A DNA stretch of 64,000 nucleotides from Actinacidiphila guanduensis (lineage in GTDB: Bacteria; Actinomycetota; Actinomycetes; Streptomycetales; Streptomycetaceae): positions 62,001-126,000 of the forward strand of contig NZ_FNIE01000013.1 in NCBI RefSeq assembly GCF_900103985.1, written 5' to 3'. The position numbers and the translations under genes are program-made. The notes under the pieces are model-generated. The model was not told the DNA's origin. It saw nothing but the letters and a program-made list of their open reading frames with translations, and did not search any database. Each line of letters starts with the position of its first letter. Position 1 is the stretch's first letter. Shown here piece by piece: positions 1 through 8,754 of this stretch.

Positions 1-396
1 GCCGAGCGCCACCGCCTCGGGGTCGGTCGCACCGCGCAGCGTCGTCGCCACCATCTGCACGCCCGGGATCGCCTCGCCGCCGCCCCAGCCCTCGGGCAGC
101 TCGGGCACGCCCGCCAGGGTCAGCGCCGTGCCGGACCCGAACAGCTCGGCGAGGTCCGCCCAGGCCCGCGGGTCGGCGGGGTCGGCGATCGCGGCGATGG
201 GCGAGACGTCGTCCTGGTAGCGGGCCGCGAGGCCGACCGTCTCGGCGAACCGGCGGTGCGCCCCGGTCAGCGACGCCCACGCCGGGTTGTCCAGGACGTG
301 GCCGCCGTGCTCCTGCTTGGCCGCCGGGGCCGCCACGGCGGCCACAGCGATCGCGGAGGCCGGCGGATCGTGCGGGGTCTGAAGGCTGGTGGACAT
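1..396 (-). CDS. GNAT-family N-acetyltransferase-like protein (3' end outside window)
   Basis: The first 132 codons of a leftward gene are present; the C-terminal part lies outside the window. An Ala-rich N-terminus is followed by VLDNPAWASLTGAHRRFAE, a stretch I associate with the N-terminal half of a Streptomyces GNAT acetyltransferase family, and by an Asp/Pro-rich AIADPADPRAWADLAEL segment typical of the same proteins. The acetyl-CoA-binding half cannot be checked. The ATG at 396 is preceded by a CGGAG ribosome site. It is separated from the next leftward operon by a strong hairpin, so it is probably transcribed on its own. The assignment is by recall of family sequence, not by search. 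Confidence 0.6.
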   Translation of the reverse strand, partial: MSTSLQTPHDPPASAIAVAAVAAPAAKQEHGGHVLDNPAWASLTGAHRRFAETVGLAARYQDDVSPIAAIADPADPRAWADLAELFGSGTALTLAGVPELPEGWGGGEAIPGVQMVATTLRGATDPEAVALG

Positions 397-569
397 GTCG
401 CGGTGACACTCCGTTCGGGGTAGGCGTGGTGCGGGTGCGGCTGTGGAGGACAACGCCCGGCCCGGCCGAGGAAATCCCGCTGCCGCCCCCGCACCCGGGA
501 GCGAAAGGCGCGTTCCCGGCGAACCGCCCGTGATCCAGGTCACGCCGGCCGGCCCGTACGGTCGGGCCG

Positions 570-609
570 GCGCGGGCCGCGACCGGACGTGAACGGTCGC
601 GGCCCGCGC
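570..609. terminator. Terminator hairpin after the amino-acid ABC operon
   Basis: Perfect 16-bp arms (570-585 and 594-609) enclose an 8-nt loop, 12 nt after the stop codon of the binding-protein gene. There is no U-tract, as is usual in Streptomyces. It probably ends the leftward ABC transporter transcript. Confidence 0.8.
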
Positions 610-621
610 GTCCGCGGCCGG

Positions 622-1668
622 TCAGGAGTTGCCGAGTGGCAGCCCGGGCGGGTTGATCCGCGAGCTGGGCAGCCCCTCGTCGGTGAGGTTCCAGGCGGCC
701 AGCCACTTGGCGTACTGGCCGTTGTCGATCAGGTGGTTGATGGCGTCGGCGACCGGCTTGACCAGGCCGCTGTCCTTCTTGGTGGTGCCGCAGATCAGGC
801 CCTGCAAGGTGGCGCCGGCGCCGGAGTAGGTGCCCGCGCTGCGGGTGGCCTGCGGGGTGCCCGCGGTGGTGGCGTCGTGGTAGGCGACGCCCGGATTGGG
901 CGCGAAGTAGGCGTCGATCTTGTGCGAGTTCAGCGCCAGGAAGACGCTGTTGTTGTCCTGGTAGTACTTGACGTCGAGCTTCTTGCCCTCGGCCTTCAGC
1001 TTCTTCTGCCACTCCAGCAGGATCTTCTCCTGGTTGGTGCCCGATCCCACGGCGACCGTCTTCCCGGCCAGGTTCCGGTAGTCGCCGCCGAAGTTCCAGG
1101 GGTCGTCCTTGCGCACCAGGAAACCGAGGTTGTCCTTGCGGTAGCAGGCGAAGTCGTACTTCTCCTTGCGCTGCTCGGTGTCGGTGATGTTGGAGAAGCC
1201 CACGTCGGTGCGGCCGCTGTCGATGCCGACGAAGAGGTTGTCCCAGGTGGCGTTGGTGAGCACGGGCTTGAGGCCCAGGACGGCCGCGACGAGGCGGCCC
1301 AGGTCCGGCTCGGAGCCGGTGAGCGTCTTCTGGTCGGTGCCCACGTAGCCGATCGGCGGCGAGCCGGAGGGCAGGAAGCCCAGGCCGACGACGAGTTGGT
1401 TGCGGTCCCGCACCGCCTTGGGCAACTCGGCGCGGATCGAGGCCACTTCGGGCACCTTCAGGGTGGTCTCCTTCGCTGCGCCGTTGGACAGGGCGCCGAC
1501 GACCACGGTGTCCTTGGCGGTCGCCGCGGCGGGCTTCGCGCTGCCCGGGCCGTCGTCGCTGCCGCAGGCGGCGAGGCCCAGCAGCAGCGCGCCGGCGGCG
1601 GCTGCCGCGAGGACGGGGCGTGCTCCCGGGCGCGGGACGCGCGCGGGGCGGGGGGCGGAACGGGGCAT
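622..1668 (-). CDS. ABC transporter substrate-binding lipoprotein, amino-acid type (SBP_bac_3)
   Basis: A 348-residue extracytoplasmic solute receptor. After a basic N-terminus and hydrophobic stretch comes the lipobox LAAC with Cys35, so it is a membrane-anchored lipoprotein. The mature part has the polar-amino-acid receptor pattern (EPDLGRLVAAVLG, then DVGFSNITDTEQRKEKYDFACY, then AGKTVAVGSGTNQEKIL). The start at 1668 was chosen over an upstream in-frame start because AGGAAGG lies just before it and the signal peptide begins there. It is the last gene of a permease-ATPase-receptor operon, 146 bp after the ATPase gene. Substrate is unproven; the Cys-rich leader peptide upstream of the operon makes cystine or another sulfur amino acid the leading guess. 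Confidence 0.88.
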   Translation of the reverse strand: MPRSAPRPARVPRPGARPVLAAAAAGALLLGLAACGSDDGPGSAKPAAATAKDTVVVGALSNGAAKETTLKVPEVASIRAELPKAVRDRNQLVVGLGFLPSGSPPIGYVGTDQKTLTGSEPDLGRLVAAVLGLKPVLTNATWDNLFVGIDSGRTDVGFSNITDTEQRKEKYDFACYRKDNLGFLVRKDDPWNFGGDYRNLAGKTVAVGSGTNQEKILLEWQKKLKAEGKKLDVKYYQDNNSVFLALNSHKIDAYFAPNPGVAYHDATTAGTPQATRSAGTYSGAGATLQGLICGTTKKDSGLVKPVADAINHLIDNGQYAKWLAAWNLTDEGLPSSRINPPGLPLGNS

Positions 1669-1814
1669 GGCTGCCTTCCTCGGATTCGGGCGGTGCGAAC
1701 GGACGTGCGGGCCAATGGGATGCGCGGGTGGGCGGTGTGAACGGGCGTGCGGGTGTGCGGAGTCCGGCACCGGGCGGGCGAAGGGGCCTGCTCGTGCCGG
1801 GCCTTGGGGCGGGG

Positions 1815-2671
<857 letters not shown>

Positions 2672-2675
<4 letters not shown>

Positions 2676-3706
2676 CGGGCCACCCCCGCCGTCTGCGCCG
2701 CCAGTCGCACCCGGGCCTCGCGCACCGCGGCACGCAGCCGCTGCAGCGGGGTCGGCGGCACCGTACGCAGCGCGCCGCGCGAGAAGTACCGCTCCACATA
2801 GAACTGCGCCACCGACACCACGCTGGTCAGGATCAGGTACCAGACCGTCGCCACCAGCAGCAGCGGCACGATGTCGCTCGGGTAGGTGCTGCCCAGGGTC
2901 TGCACCCGGCCGAACAGGTCGAGCAGCGAGACGTAGAAGACCAGCGAGGTGCTCTTGATCAGGCCGATCAGCTGGTTGACGTAGGACGGGACGATCGCCC
3001 GCAGCGCCTGCGGGAAGACGATCCGGGTGAACTCGTACCCGCGCGGCAGGCCGAGCGCGGCGGCCGCCTCGTGCTGGCCCTGGTCCACCGAGAGCACCCC
3101 GGCACGCACCACTTCGGCGGCGTACGCGGCCTCGTTGAGGCTGATGCCGACGACCGCGACCACAGTCTCGGTGGCCAGCTTCGTCTCGCCGAAGTGCACG
3201 AAGCCGGGGCCGAACGGCACGCCCAGGCTCAACGTGGCGTACAGGGCCTGGAAGTTGTAGAGGAAGAGCAGCACCACGATCAGCGGCACCGAGCGGAACA
3301 GCCACACGTACACCCAGCTCACCGCGCGCAGCACCGGACTGCGCGAGAGCCGCGCGGCCGCCAGCACGATGCCGCCGAGCAGGCCGAACACCGCGCTCCA
3401 GGCCGTGACCTGGAGGGTGATGACCAGGCCGTGCAGGATCGCCGGGCGCAGGAACCAGTAGCCGAAGCGGTCCCACTGGTAGAAGCGGTTGGTGGCCAGG
3501 CCGTGGATCACCTGGGCGACGACGACCAGCACGGCGAGGGTGGCCGCCCAGCGCCAGGGGTGGCGCAGCGGGACGACCCGCTGGTCGGCGGGGACCGGCC
3601 CGCCGGCCGCTGCGGTGGAATGGGGCACCGGTTCCGGTGGGGGTGGCGGGTACGCGGGTGGCGCGTCGCCGGGCTCGGCGGGCGCGGTCGGCAGGTGCTC
3701 GCTCAT
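2672..3706 (-). CDS. Amino-acid ABC transporter permease (HisM/GlnP family)
   Basis: A 344-residue inner-membrane subunit. A Pro-rich cytoplasmic tail of about 45 residues precedes the first membrane helix (WRWAATLAVLVVVAQVI). Several further helices and the permease loop signature ALGLPRGYEFTRIVFPQALR, which contacts the ATPase, follow; this is typical of the HisMQ-type three-component importers. A single permease implies a homodimer. The start at 3706 follows a GGAG ribosome site. It is the first gene of the operon and sits about 420 nt downstream of the proposed transcription start, an unusually long leader that contains a Cys-rich small reading frame. Confidence 0.9.
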
Positions 3707-3929
3707 CGGCTGACTCCGGCGCGGGAGAAGGGGGCCCCGCGGCGCGGGCGCGGCACGGCCCGGTGGGAGCCGGGGCCGCGGACGGCCGCGTGCGGACGGG
3801 GAGGGGCGCGGCAACGCGGGCCGGCCACCGGCCGGCGGTGCGCCGGCGCTGCGCTGGTGGTGGGCGGCCTCGCCGCCGCCGAAGGGCGGGAACGGCGGGG
3901 GAGCGCGGGAAGGTGCTCGCCTGCTCCGG
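3707..3929 (-). promoter_or_regulatory. Leader of the amino-acid ABC operon: candidate attenuator
   Basis: Between the Cys-rich leader peptide and the permease start lies untranslated leader of about 220 nt (read on the minus strand). It contains several overlapping GC inverted repeats, among them CACCG-N5-CGGTG and GCCGGC arms that can pair in alternative ways, plus CCGGT-N4-ACCGG across the leader peptide stop (3926-3939). Mutually exclusive hairpins downstream of a Cys-rich reading frame are what a translation-dependent attenuator needs. No separate gene is supported here. The pairing is by eye only. Confidence 0.45.
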
Positions 3930-4031
3930 TCAGAACCGGCGGCAGGGGCGACAGGACGTGCCGGGACAGCCGGGACACGAGCAGCGGTGGTCGCGGCTGC
4001 GCCGCGCGGCTGCCGCCGTACCTGCGTCCAT
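3930..4031 (-). CDS. Cys-rich leader peptide (33 aa), candidate cysteine-responsive uORF
   Basis: A 33-codon reading frame not in normal gene-size range: ATG at 4031 preceded by GAGGTGG, stop TGA at 3930-3932. Its first half is Ala/Arg-rich and its last 17 residues hold five cysteines (positions 17, 19, 22, 27, 30) in the order HRCSCPGCPGTSCRPCRRF. It lies about 100 nt after the proposed transcription start of the amino-acid ABC operon and ends about 220 nt before the permease. Cys-rich short reading frames acting as cysteine-sensing attenuators are known from mycobacteria; applying that here is inference. It may alternatively be a chance frame in GC-rich DNA. Confidence 0.5.
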   Translation of the reverse strand: MDAGTAAAARRSRDHRCSCPGCPGTSCRPCRRF

Positions 4032-4135
4032 TGCGCCCACCTCGGTGTCTGCCGGTCTGCTCCGCCCGCGGGAGGGACCCCGGGGCGGCGCGGCTGCGTC
4101 CGGCCGGGTGCCCGAAGCGTCCCGGCCTGCGCCGT

Positions 4136-4165
4136 ACGCTAGGCAGCGGCCGAACGGGGTGTCAA
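4136..4165 (-). promoter_or_regulatory. Strong promoter of the amino-acid ABC operon
   Basis: On the minus strand a perfect -35 TTGACA (4160-4165) is followed after 18 bp by -10 TAGCGT (4136-4141). This fits a housekeeping HrdB-type promoter and predicts a start near 4128, reading leftwards through the Cys-rich leader into the permease gene. Confidence 0.7.
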
Positions 4166-4253
4166 CGAACCGCCGTGCCCTATGGGTGAGTTCGTACCGG
4201 TTGCGGCGGCCCGGGTTTCACACGCCGTTAAAGGTCGGCGCCCGTGGACCGCG

Positions 4254-5054
4254 CTACTCGCCCGACGCCTTGCGCCGTCCCGACCGCTTGGGCTTGGCCT
4301 GCTCCACCGAGGCCCGCAGCGCCGACATCAGGTCCACCACCTGGCCGCCGCCCTCCTCCTTGGCCGTCGGCGGCTGCGCGCCCTCCAGCTTCGCGGCCAC
4401 CAGCGCCTCGACCGCCTGCGCGTACTCGTCCTGGTAGCTGCCGAGGTCCGCCTCGCCGAGGGCGTCGATGAGGGTGTCGGCGAGCTGGAGCTCCTGGTCG
4501 CTGATGGTCACCCGGCCCTTGGGCGTGACGTCGGCGGGGGAGTTGAGCTCGTCCGGCCAGCGCAGCGTCTGCAGCAGCAGCACGTCCCCGCGCGGGCGGA
4601 CCAGGGCCAGGTGCTCGGAGTTGCGCATCGCGAACTTCCCCAGGGCGACCTTCCCGGAGCGCTCCAGCGCGCGCAGCATCAGCACGTAGGGCTTGTGGGC
4701 GGCCGGCGAGGCGGGGGCGAGGAAGTAGGGGCTGGCCAGCTGCATCGCGTCCACCTCCTCGGCCGCCACGAAGCCGCTGACCTCGATCGTCTTCGCCGTG
4801 GGCAGCGGCAGTGCCTTCAGGTCGGCGTCGGACACCTCGACCAGCTGGTCGTCCGGCGTCTCGTAGGCCCGCCCGATCTCGGAGGAGTCCAGCACCCGGC
4901 CGTCCAGCTCGCAGGTCTTCTGGTAGCGGACCCGGCCGTGGTCGGCCGTGTGGATCTGGCGGAAGCCGATCTTGTGGCTGGAGACCGCGGAGCCCAGCTT
5001 CACGGGTATGGAGACCAGGCCGAAGGCGAGATTTCCCGACCAGACACTGCGCAT
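4254..5054 (-). CDS. ku: Ku protein of non-homologous end joining
   Basis: A 266-residue homodimeric Ku that rings DNA double-strand ends. The N-terminus MRSVWSGNLAFGLVSIPVKL, the RYQKTCELDGRVL region and SGFVAAEEVDAMQLASPYF are hallmarks of bacterial Ku. The C-terminal tail is short and basic (KPKRSGRRKASGE), the part known to help DNA binding and end bridging. It is divergent from a LigD-type polymerase with only 39 bp between the two start codons, so both are likely co-regulated. Start at 5054 matches the conserved N-terminus; no clear Shine-Dalgarno precedes it, suggesting a leaderless transcript. Confidence 0.96.
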   Translation of the reverse strand: MRSVWSGNLAFGLVSIPVKLGSAVSSHKIGFRQIHTADHGRVRYQKTCELDGRVLDSSEIGRAYETPDDQLVEVSDADLKALPLPTAKTIEVSGFVAAEEVDAMQLASPYFLAPASPAAHKPYVLMLRALERSGKVALGKFAMRNSEHLALVRPRGDVLLLQTLRWPDELNSPADVTPKGRVTISDQELQLADTLIDALGEADLGSYQDEYAQAVEALVAAKLEGAQPPTAKEEGGGQVVDLMSALRASVEQAKPKRSGRRKASGE

Positions 5055-5093
5055 GAGCGAGTCCTTTATGTCAGGTTATGGGATCTTTATCGT
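5055..5093. promoter_or_regulatory. 39-bp divergent ku / LigD-polymerase promoter region
   Basis: Only 39 bp separate the two divergent start codons. The segment is AT-rich for this genome (for example CTTTATG and GATCTTTATCG) and has no recognisable ribosome site for either gene. Two promoters must overlap each other and the coding starts, and both mRNAs are probably leaderless. Confidence 0.5.
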
Positions 5094-5981
5094 ATGCCGA
5101 TCACCGAGGTCGAGGGCCGCCGGCTCACCCTGAGCCATCTCGACCGCGTGCTCTGGCCGGCCACCGGCACCACCAAGGCGGAGCTGCTGCACTACTACGC
5201 CACGGTGGCCGCCGTCCTGCTGCCGCACACCCGCGGCCGGCTGGCCAGCTTCGTGCGCACCCCGGACGGCGTGGACGGCCAGCGCTTCTTCCAGAAGCGG
5301 CCGCCCGCCGGTACGCCCGACTGGGTGAGGACCACCGCCCGGGTGCGCAGCAGCGGCGAGCTGATGCCGCAGGTCGAGGTGAACGACCTGGCCACGCTGG
5401 TGTGGGCGGGCAACCTCTCCTGCGTGGAGATCCACACCCCGCAGTGGACGGCGGCGGTGCCCGAGCGGGCCGACCGGCTGGTCTTCGACCTCGACCCGGG
5501 GCCGGGCACCACCGCGGTCGACTGCTGCCGGGTCGCGCTCACCCTGCGCGAGCGGCTGGCCGCCGACGGGATCACCGCGTGGGCCAAGACCAGCGGCTCC
5601 AAGGGCCTGCACCTGCTGGCCGCCCTGCGCGGCGCCACGCCCGACCAGGCCCGCGCCTACTCGCGCCGGATCGCCGCCGAACTGGAACGGGAGCGGCCCG
5701 CGGCCGTGGTCTCGCGGATGGCCAAGGCGGACCGCGCGGGCCGGGTCTTCATCGACTGGTCGCAGAACTCCGCGAGCAAGACCACCGCCGTCCCCTACAC
5801 CGTCCGCGCCCGCCCGCATCCCACCGTCTCGGCGCCGCTGACCTGGGAGGAGGTCGAGGCGGCCGGCGACCCGGACGACCTGGTCCTCACCATCGAGGAC
5901 GTGCCGGCCCGGGTCGAGCGCGACGGCGACCTGCTCGCGGGGCTGCTGGAGCCGGGCGCGGCGGCTCCGCTGCCGAGGTGA
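5094..5981 (+). CDS. LigD-type primase-polymerase domain protein (NHEJ)
   Basis: A 295-residue stand-alone polymerase of the archaeo-eukaryotic primase fold (LigD POL), which fills gaps and adds nucleotides at broken ends together with Ku. Recognisable parts are LTHLDRVLWP-like start (LSHLDRVLWPATGTTK), YYATVAAVLLPHTRGR, FFQKRPPAGTPDW, the metal-binding LVFDLDPGPG and the TSGSKGLHL motif, then DWSQNSASKTTAVPYTVRARP. Neither ligase nor nuclease domain is present, as in many Streptomyces where these are separate genes. The ATG at 5094 gives the family N-terminus; longer in-frame extension upstream would run into ku on the other strand and is not real. Confidence 0.93.
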   Translation: MPITEVEGRRLTLSHLDRVLWPATGTTKAELLHYYATVAAVLLPHTRGRLASFVRTPDGVDGQRFFQKRPPAGTPDWVRTTARVRSSGELMPQVEVNDLATLVWAGNLSCVEIHTPQWTAAVPERADRLVFDLDPGPGTTAVDCCRVALTLRERLAADGITAWAKTSGSKGLHLLAALRGATPDQARAYSRRIAAELERERPAAVVSRMAKADRAGRVFIDWSQNSASKTTAVPYTVRARPHPTVSAPLTWEEVEAAGDPDDLVLTIEDVPARVERDGDLLAGLLEPGAAAPLPR

Positions 5982-5990
5982 CCGCCGGGC

Positions 5991-6482
5991 TCACCGGGTG
6001 GGAGCACCCAGGTGCTCGGCCAGCTCCTTCTCGTTGTCCTCGTTGAGCGAGGTCTTCAGCAGCCTGCCGCCGTAGGGCTGCATGGCGTCGGCGAACTTGT
6101 CCTCGGTGATCTTCGAGGCCATGATCACCACGGCCGCGGAGCCCGGCGTGAGCATCTGCTGCACCTGGTCGCGGAACTGGTCGTCGATCCCGGACTTGCC
6201 GAGCTTGCCGAACAGGCCGCCCATCGCGGCGCCCGCGAGCAGGCCGAGGCCGGGCACGAGGAAGAGGATGCCGAAGATCATGCCCCACAGAGCGCCCGAC
6301 GCCGCGGAGACCCCGACGATCCGGTTCGGGGTGTCGACGTGGGTCTTGCCCTCGTCGTCCACGGTGACGACGGCGAGCCCGTTGAGGTTCACCACGTAGT
6401 CCTTCTGCAGGCGCTGCACGGCGTTGTAGGCGTCGTCGGCGGTCTTGTGGTCGCCGTAGCCGATGACGATGAGCTCGGACAT
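5991..6482 (-). CDS. DUF1269 domain membrane-associated protein
   Basis: A 163-residue protein of the DUF1269 family, function unknown. It begins MSELIVIGYGDHKTADDAY and has a Gly/Leu-rich hydrophobic hairpin (ALWGMIFGILFLVPGLGLLAGAAMGGLFGKLG) in the middle, followed by a conserved GIDDQFRDQVQQMLTPGSAAVVIM stretch. The start at 6482 follows AGGAGG and removes an 11-residue extension present in the longest frame. It converges on the LigD-polymerase gene with 9 bp between stops. Family members are often in general stress regulons; that is only suggestive here. Confidence 0.88.
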   Translation of the reverse strand: MSELIVIGYGDHKTADDAYNAVQRLQKDYVVNLNGLAVVTVDDEGKTHVDTPNRIVGVSAASGALWGMIFGILFLVPGLGLLAGAAMGGLFGKLGKSGIDDQFRDQVQQMLTPGSAAVVIMASKITEDKFADAMQPYGGRLLKTSLNEDNEKELAEHLGAPTR

Positions 6483-6642
6483 GAGGGCCTCCTGGGTGGG
6501 AGCAACACGACGCACCTTATGTCTGAATTATCACTCCGGCATGCGGGCGCCGGAGCGGCCGCCCTCGCAGCCTGTGGCGGCATACGCGGTTCTGTGCACC
6601 TTGTGCGGCGGCAACCGTGTCTGTTTTGACCCCTTACGGGCG

Positions 6643-6668
6643 GTTCTGTTTGCGGTGCGACGGGGTAC
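6643..6668 (+). promoter_or_regulatory. Possible SigB-type promoter for the PRC-barrel gene
   Basis: GTTC (6643-6646) and GGGTAC (6663-6668) are spaced 16 bp, close to the Streptomyces stress sigma factor pattern GNNT-N14-16-GGGTAT/C. It lies about 70 bp before the PRC-barrel start. A TTGACC nearby gives an alternative. The rest of the 258-bp gap to the DUF1269 gene shows no other gene. Confidence 0.35.
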
Positions 6669-6740
6669 CGGGCGGATGAGGGCCCCTGCGTCGGGGCGGC
6701 CCGCCGCCCGCGGGGCCCGTCGAGCCGAAGGAGTACCGGC

Positions 6741-7355
6741 ATGCCCGAGGACCGCTTCGCCGACCCGGAGGCCATCCGGAACCTGACCGTCTGGGACCAG
6801 GCCGGGAAGCGGATCGGCAGCATCGAGCAGGTGTACGTGGACGACTTCGGCGGCCGCGCCCGGTGGGCGACGGTACGGCTCGATGGGCACGGGGAGCAGC
6901 GCGGCACCGGAGAGACGTTCGTCCCGCTGGCCGGCGCCGAGCTGCCCCGCTCCGGGGGCCTGCGGCTGCCCTGCTCGGCGGCCGCGGTCGCCGCCGCCCC
7001 GCTGATGTCGGCCGAGCAGCACCTCGGCCTCGACCAGGAGCAGGAGCTGTACCTGCACTACGGCCTCACCCCGCCCGAGGGCGTGGCCTCCGGCGCGGTC
7101 GGCGTCGGCCTCGACCGCCCGAAGACGCCGGCTGTCGAGGGCGAGCAGGACCTCGCGGGGATCAAGGAGCTCTCCGACGAGCCCGAACCGCTGCCGCGCC
7201 TGCGCCAGTACGAGCCGGGCGAGGAGAAGACCGCCGGGCGCGGCCCGGGCGGGGCTTCCCGAGCGCCCACCGCCGGAACCGCGGGAGCCGGCGAGGGAGG
7301 CGGGCCGGCGCCCGGACCCGCGGGGGCCACCCGGGTCGGGGAACGGGAGGACTGA
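6741..7355 (+). CDS. PRC-barrel domain protein
   Basis: A 204-residue protein. Residues 1-95 form a PRC-barrel domain (VWDQAGKRIGSIEQVYVDDFGGRARWATVRL), a small beta-barrel used in RNA-processing and photosynthetic proteins and common in actinobacterial stress proteins. The segment LHYGL in the centre is typical of the actinobacterial type, and the last 80 residues are disordered, Gly/Ala/Pro-rich. ATG follows GAAGGAG. No partner can be named; the nearby divergent DUF1269 gene and the possible SigB promoter fit a stress role, which is inference. Confidence 0.88.
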   Translation: MPEDRFADPEAIRNLTVWDQAGKRIGSIEQVYVDDFGGRARWATVRLDGHGEQRGTGETFVPLAGAELPRSGGLRLPCSAAAVAAAPLMSAEQHLGLDQEQELYLHYGLTPPEGVASGAVGVGLDRPKTPAVEGEQDLAGIKELSDEPEPLPRLRQYEPGEEKTAGRGPGGASRAPTAGTAGAGEGGGPAPGPAGATRVGERED

Positions 7356-7370
7356 GCCCGCGGGGCTCGG

Positions 7371-8570
7371 CTACGCCTCCTTCCGCGGTGCGGCCGAGTC
7401 GGGGCGGCACAGGTGGATCGGGCCCTGCGGCCTGGGCGGGAAGGCGGGGTCGAGCTGCCAGCCGAGTTCGGCGGCGGCGCGGAGGACGGCGTGGGCGCCC
7501 GCGCCCCGGAAGTGCCAGGACGGCACCTTGACCCGGCGCATGATGACGCCGTCCTCGGCCAGGTAGTCGTGCCGCGGGTTCCGCTTGGTCTCGGCGGCGA
7601 AGACGCGCGGCAGGTGGGCGCGCAGGTGCGCGGCGTAGGCGTCCGCGCTGCCGCGCAGCTCCAGGGCCCGCAGCCGCGGCACGAAGACGAAGGTGAGCAG
7701 CGGCACGGCCAGCCGCCGGGGCAGCGGTCCCCAGGGCTCGCCGCGGCGGGGCGCGGGCCCGTACGGGTCGGGCACACCGGTCAGCGGCGGGGGCGGGAGG
7801 AGCCGGAAGAGGTGCAGGTCGCCGCGCGGGTCCTTCGTCGCCTCCCAGTCCACCGCCCAGCCGCGCGCCCCGGCCAGCTGCTCGATCGCCGCGGAGTCCA
7901 GGCCGCGGTAGTGCCGTACCGGAAGCTCGCACACCGCCCGCCGCACCCCGCTCGGCGGCAGCTTGGCCGGCTCCCAGCCGCTGTTCTTCTCCGCCTTGGG
8001 GAACAGCTCGGCGAACCGCTCGGCGGTGAAGGGTGCCCACAGGTCCGGCCGGCCGGTCCACTCCGCCCGCAGCCGGCGCCAGGAGATGCCGGTCTTGGTG
8101 AAGTCGAACACCGCGCCCGAGAGCCCCAGGTTGGCCTCGGCGAAGATGTCGATGGCGATCACGGCGAGCAGCAGCGTCACCGCGATCGTCGCCCACAGAG
8201 GGATGTAGACGTACTGCAGCACGTACTGCGCGGCGAGCCCCGTCCGTGAGCGCCGCGGCGCCGCTGTGAACTGCCGCTCGCCGACACCCGGTTGCGCCTT
8301 GTTCGGCGGCGGCGTGACCCCGGTGGGCACCCAGCCGCCGCCCCGCGGGGCCTGCGCCGCACCCTGCCCGGCCGGACCGGGCGCGTACGGCGCGGTGCCG
8401 TGCGGCCCGGGCGCATACGGGCCGGGTGCCGCCGGGCCGCCGGCGTGCGGGCCGGGTGCATGGGGCGAAGGGCCGTAGGCGGGGTGCCCCGTGGCGAGCG
8501 GGGGACCGTAAGGGCCGCCCGGGGACGGGGAGTTGCCGTAGGGGCCCGGGCCCCCGGGGGGTGTGCTCAT
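7371..8570 (-). CDS. Membrane protein with Pro/Gly-rich N-terminus, unknown function
   Basis: A 399-residue protein I do not recognise. The first about 85 residues are a Gly/Pro/Tyr-rich low-complexity tail. A single strong membrane helix follows (YIPLWATIAVTLLLAVIAIDIFAE). The remainder is a soluble domain of about 250 residues with an RRLRAEWTGRPDLW segment, a second hydrophobic stretch (LAVPLLTFVFVPRL) and a C-terminal FRGAGAHAVLRAAAELGW region, so perhaps two similar halves lie outside the membrane. The start at 8570 was chosen for the GAGGAGAG ribosome site; the longer frame is out-of-frame shadow of the upstream gene. It is convergent with the PRC-barrel gene, 15 bp apart. Confidence 0.75.
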   Translation of the reverse strand: MSTPPGGPGPYGNSPSPGGPYGPPLATGHPAYGPSPHAPGPHAGGPAAPGPYAPGPHGTAPYAPGPAGQGAAQAPRGGGWVPTGVTPPPNKAQPGVGERQFTAAPRRSRTGLAAQYVLQYVYIPLWATIAVTLLLAVIAIDIFAEANLGLSGAVFDFTKTGISWRRLRAEWTGRPDLWAPFTAERFAELFPKAEKNSGWEPAKLPPSGVRRAVCELPVRHYRGLDSAAIEQLAGARGWAVDWEATKDPRGDLHLFRLLPPPPLTGVPDPYGPAPRRGEPWGPLPRRLAVPLLTFVFVPRLRALELRGSADAYAAHLRAHLPRVFAAETKRNPRHDYLAEDGVIMRRVKVPSWHFRGAGAHAVLRAAAELGWQLDPAFPPRPQGPIHLCRPDSAAPRKEA

Positions 8571-8754
8571 CGCTCTCCTCGGTGCGCAGCCGCGCGAGGA
8601 GTGCCGGCGCCCCCTCGCCGTGGGGAAGAGCCTAAGCGCTGGACGTACCGCGGGTCGCGGGCCGGGCCGTGCGGGTTCCGGGGAGAAACAGGGGGAAGCA
8701 CCATGTGACATTGCACTGGTACGCTGCCGGCACCTCCCCGGAAGGAGTACGGCC

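Noticed and set aside
3703..3978. 91-codon minus-strand frame overlapping the permease start
   Set aside because: Pro/Arg-rich, no ribosome site, in a different frame from the better-supported Cys-rich leader peptide.
4656..4665. GGAGCGCTCC, a LacI/CebR-like palindrome
   Set aside because: Lies inside the ku coding region in ordinary codons, with no promoter nearby.
8701..8754. Possible GntR operator/promoter (TGACATTGCACTGGTACG) before the hydroxyproline operon
   Set aside because: No clear dyad and no correctly spaced -35/-10 pair could be defined by eye.
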